Of a stretch of DNA of 19,408 bases, positions 1 to 8,877 are shown piece by piece (the stretch's first letter is position 1; the number at the start of each line of letters is the position of its first letter). The stretch comes from Actinomycetota bacterium. GTDB taxonomy: Bacteria > Actinomycetota > Humimicrobiia > Humimicrobiales > Humimicrobiaceae. Both the position numbers and the translations under genes were made by a program. The notes beneath the pieces are model-generated. The model saw only the letters and a program-made list of their open reading frames with translations, was not told where the DNA came from and searched no databases. Location of the stretch: assembly GCA_004376325.1 (NCBI GenBank), contig SOKC01000009.1, forward strand, positions 1 through 19,408, given 5' to 3'.

Positions 1-691
1 TTTCAACTTTCTTTACTATTTCACTGCTGTTGCCAAAGACGATTTCCTCTCCATTGTGAGTTTTAAAAACTATATCTCCTGAAATATTATCTTCAAGTCT
101 CGCTTCTTTGATCATACTTTTTATTTGACTATCAAAGGCTTTATAAATATCTACACAGCTCAATGCATTTTTTTTTGCAATTTTTTCTCCAATATTAACA
201 CTATAATTAACAACATTTCTTACCAGAATTAGATCTTTGTACTCATCCAAATCTTCTTTCTCAATCTTATCCAGCACCACTCCTTCACTATCCATCAGAA
301 AATATTTATCTTTATAGACTATTTTAAGGTAAGGTTTTCTTTCATCCAATTTTATTATAACTTTATCAGGGAAAATCTTTCTTAGTTCTGCCTCCTTAAC
401 CCAGTTTAACTCACGGGCTATAGTCTCTTCCACCCTTTTTTTATTTATCTCAAATATATTGGCGCCTATTACTTCAGATATTAAAACTTTGACTTCCTCA
501 TCTTTATAATGTGTATTGTTCTGGATATCTATATTTTTAACTTTAAAATACTCACTTTTATAAAAATAATTTAAGCCCCATACTACTGCTGCAAAAAATA
601 AGCAAATCAACAGGAACTTGAAAAAATTCCAAAGTCTCCTCCTAAAAATTTTTCTTTTTCTGGCTAAGATAATATTTTCACTATTTTTAAT
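1..691 (-). CDS. ftsQ: Cell division protein FtsQ (3' end cut by window edge)
   Basis: FtsQ is a bitopic inner-membrane protein that links early and late divisome proteins. The visible 230 codons give a basic cytoplasmic tail rich in Lys/Arg, one membrane segment (FKFLLICLFFAAVVWG, about residues 24-39), then a POTRA-like domain that begins YFKVKNIDIQNNTHY and includes KIFPDKVIIKLDERKPYL, followed by the start of the beta domain (YFLMDSEGVVLDKI). The C-terminus and any ftsA/ftsZ lie beyond position 1. The gene follows ddl by 14 nt, as in many dcw clusters. No ATG, GTG or TTG occurs in frame before the membrane segment. I place the start at an ATT codon (691-689) because AGGTGGT lies just upstream at 701-695. 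The identity is firm from domain layout and context; the start is uncertain. Confidence 0.88.
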   Translation of the reverse strand, partial: MKNSENIILARKRKIFRRRLWNFFKFLLICLFFAAVVWGLNYFYKSEYFKVKNIDIQNNTHYKDEEVKVLISEVIGANIFEINKKRVEETIARELNWVKEAELRKIFPDKVIIKLDERKPYLKIVYKDKYFLMDSEGVVLDKIEKEDLDEYKDLILVRNVVNYSVNIGEKIAKKNALSCVDIYKAFDSQIKSMIKEARLEDNISGDIVFKTHNGEEIVFGNSSEIVKKVE

Positions 692-701
692 TTTACCACC
701 T
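689..701 (-). promoter_or_regulatory. Ribosome binding site and probable ATT start of ftsQ
   Basis: AGGTGGT (701-695) differs from the ideal AGGAGGT at one base and lies three bases before ATT (691-689), the only plausible in-frame initiator ahead of the basic N-terminal tail. A GTG at 699-697 is in another frame and reaches a stop after 11 codons. One extra A in the AAAA run at 694-691 would join that GTG to ftsQ, so an assembly or sequencing error is an alternative. Confidence 0.4.
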
Positions 702-705
702 GAAG

Positions 706-1683
706 TTATACTTTTAAATTTGCCAAATCCAATATTATCTCTACTAATAGATCAAAATTAATTCCTGCAGCTTTAGCTGCCCTGGGAACCAGACTGGTAG
801 CAGTCATGCCAGGCATGGTGTTTAATTCAAAAACATAAGCATTGTTATGATTATCCAGTATAAAATCCACTCTTGATATGCCACTGCATTCCAATACCCT
901 GTGGCTCTTAACCGCTACTTCAGATATATGCCTGGATATCTCTTTATCCAACTGGGCAGGAACTATATACTCGGTCATATTTTTAACGTACTTTGACTTA
1001 TAATCGTAAAAACCACTTTTTGGTTTTATTTCAATAATTGGAAGAGCAACTGGCTCATTGCCTATAATGCTCACCGTTAACTCTCTTCCATTAATATATT
1101 TTTCAATCAAAATTTTATTATCATATCCTGCCGCATCTTCAATAGCTTGCTTGATCTGATCATTATTATTCACAATATTTACACCTATAGTTGAACCTTC
1201 ACAGTTCGGTTTTACTATTACAGGATAGAATATTTTTTTATTTATAAGCGATTTTATCTTCTTTAAATCCAGGCCATCATTAGAATCCAGGGCAATGTAT
1301 TCCGGAGTAAGTATATTCTCATATTCTAGAATTCTCTTCGATAATATCTTATTAATAGCAATAGCACTTCCCAGCACACCTGAACCAGTATATGGAATCT
1401 TCATAAGTTCCAGTAACCCCTGGACAGTGCCGTCCTCACCATATCTTCCGTGAAGCGCCAAAAATGCTAAATTAATTTTCTTTAACTTACTGTAGAAATC
1501 GTTTTTAAAATCAATGAAGACAGCATTATACCCTGATTTTAATAGGGATTTGTAAATATTTTTCCCGGTCAGGAGAGATATTTCTCTTTCAGATGAGATA
1601 CCGCCGGCAATTACTCCAATTTTTAGTAACTTTTTCTTTTTTCTTACCTGAAGGTTTTCAAATTTTTCCGATATATCTGACAT
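706..1683 (-). CDS. ddl: D-alanine--D-alanine ligase
   Basis: This cytoplasmic ATP-grasp enzyme joins two D-alanines to make the dipeptide that MurF adds to the peptidoglycan precursor. Numbered from ATG 1683 (325 aa), the motifs are GGISSEREIS (27-36), HGRYGEDG (78-85), the ATP-binding KPNCEGSTIGV (158-168), EKYINGREL (194-202), the omega-loop YDYKSKY (226-232), RVDFILD (271-277) and the metal-binding FELNTMPGMT (285-294). The Tyr in YKSKY fits a D-Ala-D-Ala ligase rather than a D-Ala-D-Lac ligase. The length is normal. The murB stop TGA lies one base before ATG 1683. An in-frame TTG at 1695 would add four residues and overlap murB by 11 bases, but its AAAGG is only three bases away, so I prefer the ATG. 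The basic stretch VRKKKKLLK before the first strand is a lineage feature of no known meaning. Confidence 0.95.
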   Translation of the reverse strand: MSDISEKFENLQVRKKKKLLKIGVIAGGISSEREISLLTGKNIYKSLLKSGYNAVFIDFKNDFYSKLKKINLAFLALHGRYGEDGTVQGLLELMKIPYTGSGVLGSAIAINKILSKRILEYENILTPEYIALDSNDGLDLKKIKSLINKKIFYPVIVKPNCEGSTIGVNIVNNNDQIKQAIEDAAGYDNKILIEKYINGRELTVSIIGNEPVALPIIEIKPKSGFYDYKSKYVKNMTEYIVPAQLDKEISRHISEVAVKSHRVLECSGISRVDFILDNHNNAYVFELNTMPGMTATSLVPRAAKAAGINFDLLVEIILDLANLKV

Positions 1684-1684
1684 A

Positions 1685-2623
1685 TCAAAACCCAACTACC
1701 TTTACTTCATATTCTAACTCTATTTTAAACTTATCCATAACTATATCTTTTACTATTTTTGAAAGGATAAATATATCTTCTGAACTGGCATTATCAAAAT
1801 TTTCAATAAAATTAGCATGTTTATCTGAAATCCTGGCACCACCATAAATAAATCCTTTAAGTCCACACCTTTCTATTAATTCTCCAGTAGATTCATGGCA
1901 ACAACGGGTGTTTTTAAAAAAACAGCCTGAGTTTTTAACATTAACCGGTTGGGTTAGTTTTTTATTTTTTATGCTGCTTGCAATTTTTTCTAAAATATTA
2001 TTTCTATCAGACTTTCGGGCATTCAAAACTATTCTGGTAAGAACTATTAAATCCGGGATATAAAAATATCTGTAACCAAAGTCACCATCACCCAAACCAA
2101 TAGTCTCTTCTATGATATTTCCTCCTTTATTTGAAATATAGCTTACTCTTTCCACAAAATCGCAAATTCCCTTATATTTACTTCCACTATTGCCTATAAC
2201 ACTTCCACCTATAGTACCAGGTATACCAGAAAGGTTGGAAAAGTCGTATCCCCTGGCCGCAGCTGCAGCCACAAATTTTAAAAGCTTATAGGCAGCCCCT
2301 GCTATAATTTTATTCTCATCTGAAAACTCCAGATAATCAAAATCCCTGCCCAGCTTTAACAGTACCAGGTCAATATATTTATCACTAAACAAAATATTAG
2401 TGCCATCTCCGATTACCATAAGGTCAATTTGGTTTTTTATACAGGTCTTAATCATTTTTTTTAAATCTCTCATTTTATCTGCTACAAAATAACATAATGC
2501 CCTACCACCACCAGCTTTAATAGAGGTTAATTCAGATGTGTCTACGTCAAATATTATATTATCCAGTTTAGTATCTTTAATTACCCTTTTAATTTCTTCC
2601 CTGGTTAGTTTTAATTTTCTCAA
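1685..2623 (-). CDS. murB: UDP-N-acetylenolpyruvoylglucosamine reductase
   Basis: MurB is a cytoplasmic FAD enzyme that uses NADPH to reduce enolpyruvyl-UDP-GlcNAc to UDP-MurNAc, the second committed step of precursor synthesis. The FAD-binding part shows TSIKAGGGRA (33-42), GDGTNILFSD (72-81) and GIPGTIGGSVIGNSG (133-147). FGYR (182-185) and the C-terminal GGARISDKHANFI (261-273) are also typical. The active-site motif reads NSGCFFKN (231-238), with Cys234 where Escherichia coli MurB has its proton-donating Ser229. The 312-aa length is typical of the shorter MurB class. The start is TTG at 2623, with GGAG nine bases upstream; no other in-frame start fits, because the nearby ATG at about 2638 runs into a stop. 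It lies 24 bases after murC. Confidence 0.94.
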   Translation of the reverse strand: MRKLKLTREEIKRVIKDTKLDNIIFDVDTSELTSIKAGGGRALCYFVADKMRDLKKMIKTCIKNQIDLMVIGDGTNILFSDKYIDLVLLKLGRDFDYLEFSDENKIIAGAAYKLLKFVAAAAARGYDFSNLSGIPGTIGGSVIGNSGSKYKGICDFVERVSYISNKGGNIIEETIGLGDGDFGYRYFYIPDLIVLTRIVLNARKSDRNNILEKIASSIKNKKLTQPVNVKNSGCFFKNTRCCHESTGELIERCGLKGFIYGGARISDKHANFIENFDNASSEDIFILSKIVKDIVMDKFKIELEYEVKVVGF

Positions 2624-2647
2624 TCTCTTAAGCTCCGTGTCATTAAC

Positions 2648-4039
2648 TTAAGATTTTAATATTTCATCTGTAACCCTGGTGATATCTCCAGCTCCCATTA
2701 ACAGAATCATATCATTGTTTCTCATATTGAGCTCAAGATATTTAGTTACATCCCGCAGATTTGGAATATAAATTATTTTATTTTTAAAACCGCTGTCTAT
2801 TAAATTATCAATTAAAATTTTACCGGTAATGCCTGGAATTGGCTGTTCACCTGAACCATAAACATCGGTAATAATCAGGGTATCACTCATATTAAAACAA
2901 CTGTTGAATTTATCTTTTAGATTGGCCAGCCGCGAATATCTGTGCGGTTGAAAAACTGTGATTATTCTTTTATTTTTTTCTTCTGCTGCAGCCTCCAGAG
3001 TTGCTTTTACTTCCGAAGGATGGTGAGCATAATCATCAAAAATTACAGCGCCTTTCTTCTCCCCTCTTTTTTCAAATCTCCTTTTAACTCCCGTAAAAAA
3101 CTTTAATATATCAGCAGCTCTTTCCATGTCCAGATTCAGACCATAGCATACTGCAAAAGCAGCAAGGCTGTTCATTATATTATAAATGCCGGGCACATTT
3201 AACTTGATTTTTATTTTTTTAGGTTTTTTACCCTTGCCAGTAACCAGAGTATAAGAGGAAGTAAAATTAGAAAATTTTATATTTTCAGCATAAATATGAT
3301 TTTCAGGACTTACCCCATAATAAATAATCTTTTTATCATCGGATTTAAAAAAATCCTGAAGATATATTTCATCACCATTTAAGATTACCAGACCCCCGGA
3401 TCTGGTATTTCCAATAAATTTTAAAAAGTTTTGCTTTATTTCTTCAATGTTTTTATAGAAATCAAAGTGATCTGCTTCAATATTTGTAACAACACTTACA
3501 GAAGGCTTATATTTTAAGAAAGATCCATCACTTTCACACGCTTCAGCTATTACATAATCTCCCTTTCCATACCTTGCATTTGATCCCAGCTCATTTAATT
3601 CTCCCCCAACCACTATGATAGGATCGAGACCCAATCCTCTAAAAATTAAAGAAATCATAGAAGTAGTGGTGGTCTTTCCATGAGTCCCGGAAATAGCTAT
3701 TCCCTTTCTACTATTTAAAATCCAGGCTAATATATCAGAACGGGCAAGTATAGGAATCTTTCTTTCTCTGGCAGTCTCTATTTCCAGATTATCGTAAGGT
3801 ATTGCTGTAGAATAGACCACTATATCTGCGCCTTCAATATTTTTTTTACTATGGCCGATAATAATTTTGATACCTTCATTTTTTAAAACATTTGTATAGC
3901 GGGATTCTTTTATATCGGAACCTGAAACTACAAATCCCATTCCATGGAGCACCAGAGCTATGGCGCTCATTCCGGCTCCACCTATTCCAATTAAAAAACA
4001 CCTTTTATTTCTTTTTAAAATATTATCAGTATTTTCCAA
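2648..4039 (-). CDS. murC: UDP-N-acetylmuramate--L-alanine ligase
   Basis: MurC starts the stem peptide by coupling L-Ala to UDP-MurNAc with ATP in the cytoplasm. The 463-aa protein has the Mur ligase three-domain layout: N-terminal nucleotide-sugar binding loop GIGGAGMSAIA (18-28), ATPase P-loop SGTHGKTTTTSM (117-128), EACESDGSFL (166-175), NIEADHFDFY (186-195), then C-terminal FDDYAHHPSEV (334-344), FQPHRYSRL (363-371) and GSGEQPIPGITG (395-406). The HGKTTTT and DYAHHP forms separate MurC from MurD, E and F. The start is TTG at 4039, one base after the murG stop, with GGAG seven bases upstream inside the murG end. This suggests translational coupling to murG. Confidence 0.96.
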   Translation of the reverse strand: MENTDNILKRNKRCFLIGIGGAGMSAIALVLHGMGFVVSGSDIKESRYTNVLKNEGIKIIIGHSKKNIEGADIVVYSTAIPYDNLEIETARERKIPILARSDILAWILNSRKGIAISGTHGKTTTTSMISLIFRGLGLDPIIVVGGELNELGSNARYGKGDYVIAEACESDGSFLKYKPSVSVVTNIEADHFDFYKNIEEIKQNFLKFIGNTRSGGLVILNGDEIYLQDFFKSDDKKIIYYGVSPENHIYAENIKFSNFTSSYTLVTGKGKKPKKIKIKLNVPGIYNIMNSLAAFAVCYGLNLDMERAADILKFFTGVKRRFEKRGEKKGAVIFDDYAHHPSEVKATLEAAAEEKNKRIITVFQPHRYSRLANLKDKFNSCFNMSDTLIITDVYGSGEQPIPGITGKILIDNLIDSGFKNKIIYIPNLRDVTKYLELNMRNNDMILLMGAGDITRVTDEILKS

Positions 4040-4040
4040 T

Positions 4041-5171
4041 TTAGTTCTCCATCAGTTTTGAAGCAATAATCTCTGCGCTATTAGTTTTAACATCTCTAAT
4101 TTCTATATTTTTCATTTCTTTATATCTTTTTCTATCATCCTTAATAAGCAATTCTATAATTTTAATTATTTTTTCTTCATTTAAATCTTTATCTTCAATC
4201 AGAATAGCCTTTCCTTTCCTGGCCAGGAAATCTGCATTATAGAACTGGTGATTAGCCACCGCATAAGGATAAGGTATAAGTATCGAAGGTATATTGCATT
4301 CAATTATTTCAGATATAGTATTTGCTCCTGCCCTGGAAATTATTACATCTGATATTCTATATATTTCTTGCATCTCACTTATGTATGGGAAAATTTTTAA
4401 AATAAATTTACCTTTAGATTCAATAATATTCTTTTCACTTTTTACTAATTGGTTGTAGAAACGGCTGCCGCAAATAAGTAAAATCTGAATTTTATCATTA
4501 TCTTTAAAATAATTATATAAATTAATTACCATATTGTTTATTTTTTCAGCGCCCAGACTACCGCCAAAAGCAATTATGGTAAATCGCCCTTTTTCCAGAC
4601 CCCATTTCTTAAATTCTGGCTTGATATTTTTTAATTGTCCCACAGCCTTTCTCACCGGATTTCCGGTAAAAATTATTTTATTTTTTTTTACCTTAAAATA
4701 TTTATCTGTATCACTAAAACTAATAAAAATATACCGCGCAAACCTTGAAAAAAAACTGTTCAACCTCCCGGGAATATAATTCTGTTCATGCAAGGCTATT
4801 TTTCTACCCATAAAAATACCAGCTAAAAGAACAGGGGCGCAGATATAACCGCCCATACCCAGTATTATATCAGGTTTAAACTTCAGCACTATCTTAAATG
4901 ATTGTAAAAAACCCAGAGTTAAAGAATATAAAAACTTTATTATATTTAAAATTTTCCTGGATATACTGTCATCCAAAATTAATCCACAGGATTTTACTGT
5001 CCTATAATTTACACCGGATTGTGGTATAAGCTCTCTTCCCAACCCCCTTTCGGTTCCAATGAAAAGAAGCTCACATAAAGGATATTTATCTTTGATGTAT
5101 TCTATTATTGCCAGAGCCGGATACAGGTGCCCACCAGTTCCTCCGCCGCATATTAATATTTTTTTTCTCAT
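4041..5171 (-). CDS. murG: UDP-GlcNAc:lipid I N-acetylglucosaminyltransferase
   Basis: MurG is a peripheral GT-B glycosyltransferase on the inner face of the membrane. It adds GlcNAc to lipid I to give lipid II. Seen in the 376 aa: glycine-rich GGGTGGHLYPALAI (9-22), GMGGYICAPV (105-114), HEQNYIPGRLN (128-138), then in the C-terminal donor domain FGGSLGAEKIN (202-212), SRAGANTISEI (279-289) and IPYPYAVANHQFYNA (299-313). The ATG at 5171 is preceded by AGGATTTAG, a fair ribosome binding site. The 42-bp gap to ftsW shows no clear signal. The gene sits between the flippase/polymerase genes and murC, as expected for the cluster. Confidence 0.96.
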   Translation of the reverse strand: MRKKILICGGGTGGHLYPALAIIEYIKDKYPLCELLFIGTERGLGRELIPQSGVNYRTVKSCGLILDDSISRKILNIIKFLYSLTLGFLQSFKIVLKFKPDIILGMGGYICAPVLLAGIFMGRKIALHEQNYIPGRLNSFFSRFARYIFISFSDTDKYFKVKKNKIIFTGNPVRKAVGQLKNIKPEFKKWGLEKGRFTIIAFGGSLGAEKINNMVINLYNYFKDNDKIQILLICGSRFYNQLVKSEKNIIESKGKFILKIFPYISEMQEIYRISDVIISRAGANTISEIIECNIPSILIPYPYAVANHQFYNADFLARKGKAILIEDKDLNEEKIIKIIELLIKDDRKRYKEMKNIEIRDVKTNSAEIIASKLMEN

Positions 5172-5213
5172 CTAAATCCTACTCGCTAAGCTTAAATCTG
5201 AAATTATCTTATC

Positions 5214-6398
5214 TTAATTATCCAGATCATTCTGAATTCTTTCAGGCGATGTATTATGCCTGGATATATTTAATAGTATACCTACACTTATCATACTTGT
5301 AAGCAGCGATGACCCACCAAAACTAATGAAAGGCAATGTTAATCCTGTAACAGGGGCCATTCCAATAACCACAGAAATATTAATTATTGCCGGCACCACT
5401 ATAATGCTGGTAAGACCTGCTGCCATTACCCTGCCAAAATAATCCTTTGTCTTAATGCAAACTCTGATGCCAAAAAACATAAAAAGGATGAATAAGACTA
5501 CTATAAGTATAGTACCTACCAGACCTAATTCTTCACCAATAATGGCAAAAATAAAATCGGTATGCGATTCCGGAAGATAAGAGTATTTTTGTACACTATT
5601 ACCCAGACCTAATCCTGTTAAATTTCCCGAACCCAGGGCAATTAATGATTGCGATATCTGAAAGTTAGCAGTTCCTACACTTTCTCCTGTTCCCTTAATT
5701 ATGTCTGAAATTCTTTCAATAAAGTTAAAAAGTCTTTCTCTTCTATAATCTTCTAAAAACAAATAACTTACCGTTGCTGCAAGCCCGATAAATCCTAAAC
5801 TAAATAAATGCTTAAATTTTAAGCCGCCTACAAATAAAACTATAAACATAATCAACCCTATAACCACCACGGATCCCAGATCTGGTTCCAGGAATATTAA
5901 AATAGTTACCACACACAAAATAAAAAATGATGGAAAAACTATATTTTTAATATGTTTATTATCTTTATATTTTCTATCAAGGCTAGTGGAAAAAAGTATG
6001 ACCAGAGCTATTTTTGCAAACTCGGAAGGCTGGACACTGAAAAACCATAAATCTATCCATCTTCTGTAACCATTAACTTCAATTCCAAAACCAGGAATAA
6101 GTACCAGAGTAAGCAGTACGATCAGTATAATTATTATAAAATTAGATAATTTCTGGTAATAACAGTAATTTATTCTTGAAGCCAGAATGAAAAATATAAA
6201 AGATATAGCCCACCATATTATCTGCCTTCTGATAAACCAATAGGGATCGTTAAAATATCTCTCCCCTATTGATACAGAAGAGCTTGATATCATTATTAGG
6301 CCAATTATTGATAATATTAAAGTCAAAATAAATAGAAAATAATATTCTATATCAACTTTCAGAAAACTGCGTCTTTTGATATTACTTACTCTTTTCAT
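5214..6398 (-). CDS. ftsW: Septal peptidoglycan polymerase FtsW (SEDS family)
   Basis: FtsW is a polytopic SEDS-family glycosyltransferase that polymerises lipid II at the septum together with FtsI. The 394-aa protein has about ten hydrophobic segments, the first at 21-38. Diagnostic motifs are QPSEFAKIALVI (123-134), EPDLGS (171-176), GLGLGNSVQKYSYLPESHTD (262-281), FAIIGEELG (284-292) and PVTGLTLPFISFGGSS (349-364). The DFIFAIIGEELG loop and the position between murD and murG favour FtsW over RodA. ATG 6398 follows the murD stop by one base, and its AGGTG lies inside that stop region, so the two are probably coupled. Confidence 0.95.
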   Translation of the reverse strand: MKRVSNIKRRSFLKVDIEYYFLFILTLILSIIGLIMISSSSVSIGERYFNDPYWFIRRQIIWWAISFIFFILASRINYCYYQKLSNFIIIILIVLLTLVLIPGFGIEVNGYRRWIDLWFFSVQPSEFAKIALVILFSTSLDRKYKDNKHIKNIVFPSFFILCVVTILIFLEPDLGSVVVIGLIMFIVLFVGGLKFKHLFSLGFIGLAATVSYLFLEDYRRERLFNFIERISDIIKGTGESVGTANFQISQSLIALGSGNLTGLGLGNSVQKYSYLPESHTDFIFAIIGEELGLVGTILIVVLFILFMFFGIRVCIKTKDYFGRVMAAGLTSIIVVPAIINISVVIGMAPVTGLTLPFISFGGSSLLTSMISVGILLNISRHNTSPERIQNDLDN

Positions 6399-6399
6399 A

Positions 6400-7845
6400 T
6401 CACCTGATTTTTTCCGAGATTACTAATCTTTTAAAGCTGTTTCCTCTCTCTTTATAATCTTTAAACATATCCATACTGGCGCAGGCAGGAGAGAGCATCA
6501 GGACTTCCCCGGGGCCGGCAACTTTAAATCCTTTTTTAACTGCTGCTTCAAGCGTGCTGCATTTATATATTTTATAATCATAGTGACTTACTATTACCTG
6601 GTCATAAATCCTGACAGCAGTTTCTCCTATTAAAATTAAGTTTTTAACTTTTTTGTTTAGAACTGAAATCAATTCAGAAAAATCCATATCCTTATCTTTG
6701 CCACCCATAATCAATGTAATTTCCTTACCAAAATCATTAATAGCGACCATAGTTGCATCCGGATTAGTTGATTTTGAATCGTTAAAGCATCTTATATTGT
6801 TTATATAGCCTAAATATTCCTGTCTATGGTCTAGAGGCTTAAAATTTTTAATTGATTTTTCGATATTTTTTTCATTTATATTCATCAGTATCGCCGGCGC
6901 AATAGAAGCCATAATATTAGATATATTATGTTTGCCTTTCAAAGGAGTATTTTCTATATTTATTTTCCCCTTGCTCCTTTCTATCTGGTAGTAAATATAA
7001 TTATCTTTATAAAAAATGTTTGTGTCGTCTTCCGGTTCCAGACCAAACTTAATAAATTCAGGCAGCTGATTTTGCCTTCCAGAGAGAGCTTTAATTTTTT
7101 TATTTATATACTGGTCATCTATATTTACAATTGACCAGTCATCTTCATTCTGATTTGCCAGTAACTTTAATTTCAGGTCACCATAGTTTTCAAAAGATTT
7201 ATGTCTGTCTATATGATCGCTGGTGATATTTAATATTACACTAATATGAGGTTTGAAGTGGTATATTCTCTCCAATTGAAAGCTGCTAACCTCTATGACT
7301 CTGATTAAATTTTCTCGCGAATTGCTGTTGTACTTATTTTCTGTATCTATGGTTTCAATCAACGGCAGACCAACATTTCCACAGACTATACAATTATTTC
7401 CGGAATCATTAAGAATTTTACCAATCAAAGTCACCACTGTTGTTTTACCATTAGTGCCGGTGACAGCAATAGTCCTGGCCTGTTCTTCTTTACTTAACAA
7501 TCTCCACGCCAGCTCTAATTCACTCCAGACAGGAATTTTATTTTCCCGGGCAAGTTTAATTATCGGCGCATTACCAGGAACACCAGGACTGATTATCGCA
7601 AGATCAATTTTTTCTATGACTTCTTTTCCTTCCAATGTGTCTTTACCTAATATTATCTTTAAATTATTACTACTGGCATCCTGATGCTTATTAAATGCGT
7701 CTCCCAGCTTCAGGTCAGGATTACTATCAATTCCAGTTATGCAGCTGCAAAAGCCGAGTATCTTTCCGATTACGGATATTCCTGTCCTTCCAAGACCAAC
7801 TACCAGTAAATTTTTATCTTTAACCAAATCATATCTGCTTTTCAT
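6400..7845 (-). CDS. murD: UDP-N-acetylmuramoylalanine--D-glutamate ligase
   Basis: MurD adds D-Glu to UDP-MurNAc-L-Ala. Motifs in order: GLGRTGIS (17-24), P-loop VTGTNGKTTV (128-137), EVSSFQLE (185-192), NITSDHIDRH (206-215), DHRQEYL (339-345) with FNDSKSTNPDAT (354-365), MGGKDKDMDFSEL (380-392) and the C-terminal LSPACASMDMFKDYKERG (451-468). EVSSFQL and the SPACASMDMF end are specific to MurD. At 481 aa it is somewhat longer than the usual 440-450, with the extra length in loops near residues 45-60 and 165-180. The start ATG 7845 is four bases after the mraY stop and has only a weak AAAAGA before it, so translation probably depends on coupling to mraY. Confidence 0.96.
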   Translation of the reverse strand: MKSRYDLVKDKNLLVVGLGRTGISVIGKILGFCSCITGIDSNPDLKLGDAFNKHQDASSNNLKIILGKDTLEGKEVIEKIDLAIISPGVPGNAPIIKLARENKIPVWSELELAWRLLSKEEQARTIAVTGTNGKTTVVTLIGKILNDSGNNCIVCGNVGLPLIETIDTENKYNSNSRENLIRVIEVSSFQLERIYHFKPHISVILNITSDHIDRHKSFENYGDLKLKLLANQNEDDWSIVNIDDQYINKKIKALSGRQNQLPEFIKFGLEPEDDTNIFYKDNYIYYQIERSKGKINIENTPLKGKHNISNIMASIAPAILMNINEKNIEKSIKNFKPLDHRQEYLGYINNIRCFNDSKSTNPDATMVAINDFGKEITLIMGGKDKDMDFSELISVLNKKVKNLILIGETAVRIYDQVIVSHYDYKIYKCSTLEAAVKKGFKVAGPGEVLMLSPACASMDMFKDYKERGNSFKRLVISEKIR

Positions 7846-7849
7846 TCTT

Positions 7850-8863
7850 TTAATCTATAAACTTTAAGTAATAAATAAAAAATCCTACCCCTGCAAATAA
7901 GGCACATACCAGCCAGAACCTTATAATAACTTTTATCTCCGGCCATCCAAGAAGCTCAAAATGATGATGAATCGGAGTCATTTTAAATACCCTTTTCTTA
8001 AAAACCTTAAACCAGAAAACCTGTATAATCACCGATAACGTTTCAATAACAAAAAGTCCCCCAATTGCAATTAGTAAAATTTCCTGTTTTAAAATTATAG
8101 CAACTGCTGCAATCAGTCCACCCAGTCCAAGCGAGCCAGTATCACCCATAAAAATTTCAGCCGGGGCTGTGTTCCACCATAAAAATCCTATGCACGCAGC
8201 CAGAGTTCCTCCACTAATCACCGCTATATCTATTCCGTAAGAAACATCAAGTATGGACCATTCTAAAAAGGCAATGAAACAGAATACAGCCAGAACAATG
8301 GATGAAGTTCCGGCTGCCAGACCATCGAGACCATCGGTTAAATTAACCGCATTAGTGGTGCTGATTATAATCAATACCACAATAATGTAATACCAATTTC
8401 CCAGCTCAACCTTTATATCAGTAAAAGGTATGCCTATATAAGTGCTGGCATCGAGTATGTACTTTGAAAACAATATGAAATATAAACACACTATAGCCAG
8501 GAGAGAAATCTTTACCCATCCCCTTATACCAATAGATCTCTGTTTTCTAAGCGCCATATAATCATCAATAAACCCTATCAGGCTGCATAACAATAATATG
8601 GAAAGAACAAATATTCCTTCTGTGCTGTAAACATTATGCCGGTAATATTTAATCAGACTCACTATAGTAAATGCAGTCATGGAAGACAGAACAAATATTA
8701 TTCCCCCCATAGTTGGTGTTCCTGTCTTAACAGAATGTGTTTTTGGGCCATCGACGCGGATTTTTTCTCCAATTTTTTTTCTTTTTTGAAATTTTACAAA
8801 TAGAGGTGTTATCAGAAGTGATATTAAACCTCCAATTATAACTGATAAAAATATCCAGTTCAT
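7850..8863 (-). CDS. mraY: Phospho-N-acetylmuramoyl-pentapeptide transferase
   Basis: MraY is the polytopic membrane enzyme that moves phospho-MurNAc-pentapeptide to undecaprenyl phosphate, forming lipid I. The 337-aa sequence has about ten hydrophobic segments and the family's polar signatures: DGPKTHSVKTGTPTMGG (38-54), FIDDYM (98-103) with the Mg-binding aspartates, NAVNLTDGLDGLAAG (171-185), APAEIFMGDTGSL (233-245) and the histidine motif MTPIHHHFELLGW (295-307). The HHH motif and the Mur context separate it from the related WecA/TagO enzymes. It starts 14 bases after the murF stop with a distant AGGCGG only. Confidence 0.97.
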   Translation of the reverse strand: MNWIFLSVIIGGLISLLITPLFVKFQKRKKIGEKIRVDGPKTHSVKTGTPTMGGIIFVLSSMTAFTIVSLIKYYRHNVYSTEGIFVLSILLLCSLIGFIDDYMALRKQRSIGIRGWVKISLLAIVCLYFILFSKYILDASTYIGIPFTDIKVELGNWYYIIVVLIIISTTNAVNLTDGLDGLAAGTSSIVLAVFCFIAFLEWSILDVSYGIDIAVISGGTLAACIGFLWWNTAPAEIFMGDTGSLGLGGLIAAVAIILKQEILLIAIGGLFVIETLSVIIQVFWFKVFKKRVFKMTPIHHHFELLGWPEIKVIIRFWLVCALFAGVGFFIYYLKFID

Positions 8864-8877
8864 ATATTAATTTCCGC

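Noticed and set aside
638..643. Perfect AGGAGG inside ftsQ
   Set aside because: It encodes consecutive Arg codons of the basic tail, and no in-frame start follows at a suitable distance.
7295..7684. 129-codon plus-strand open frame
   Set aside because: It is entirely antisense to murD, covering its P-loop region, with no ribosome binding site or recognisable domain.
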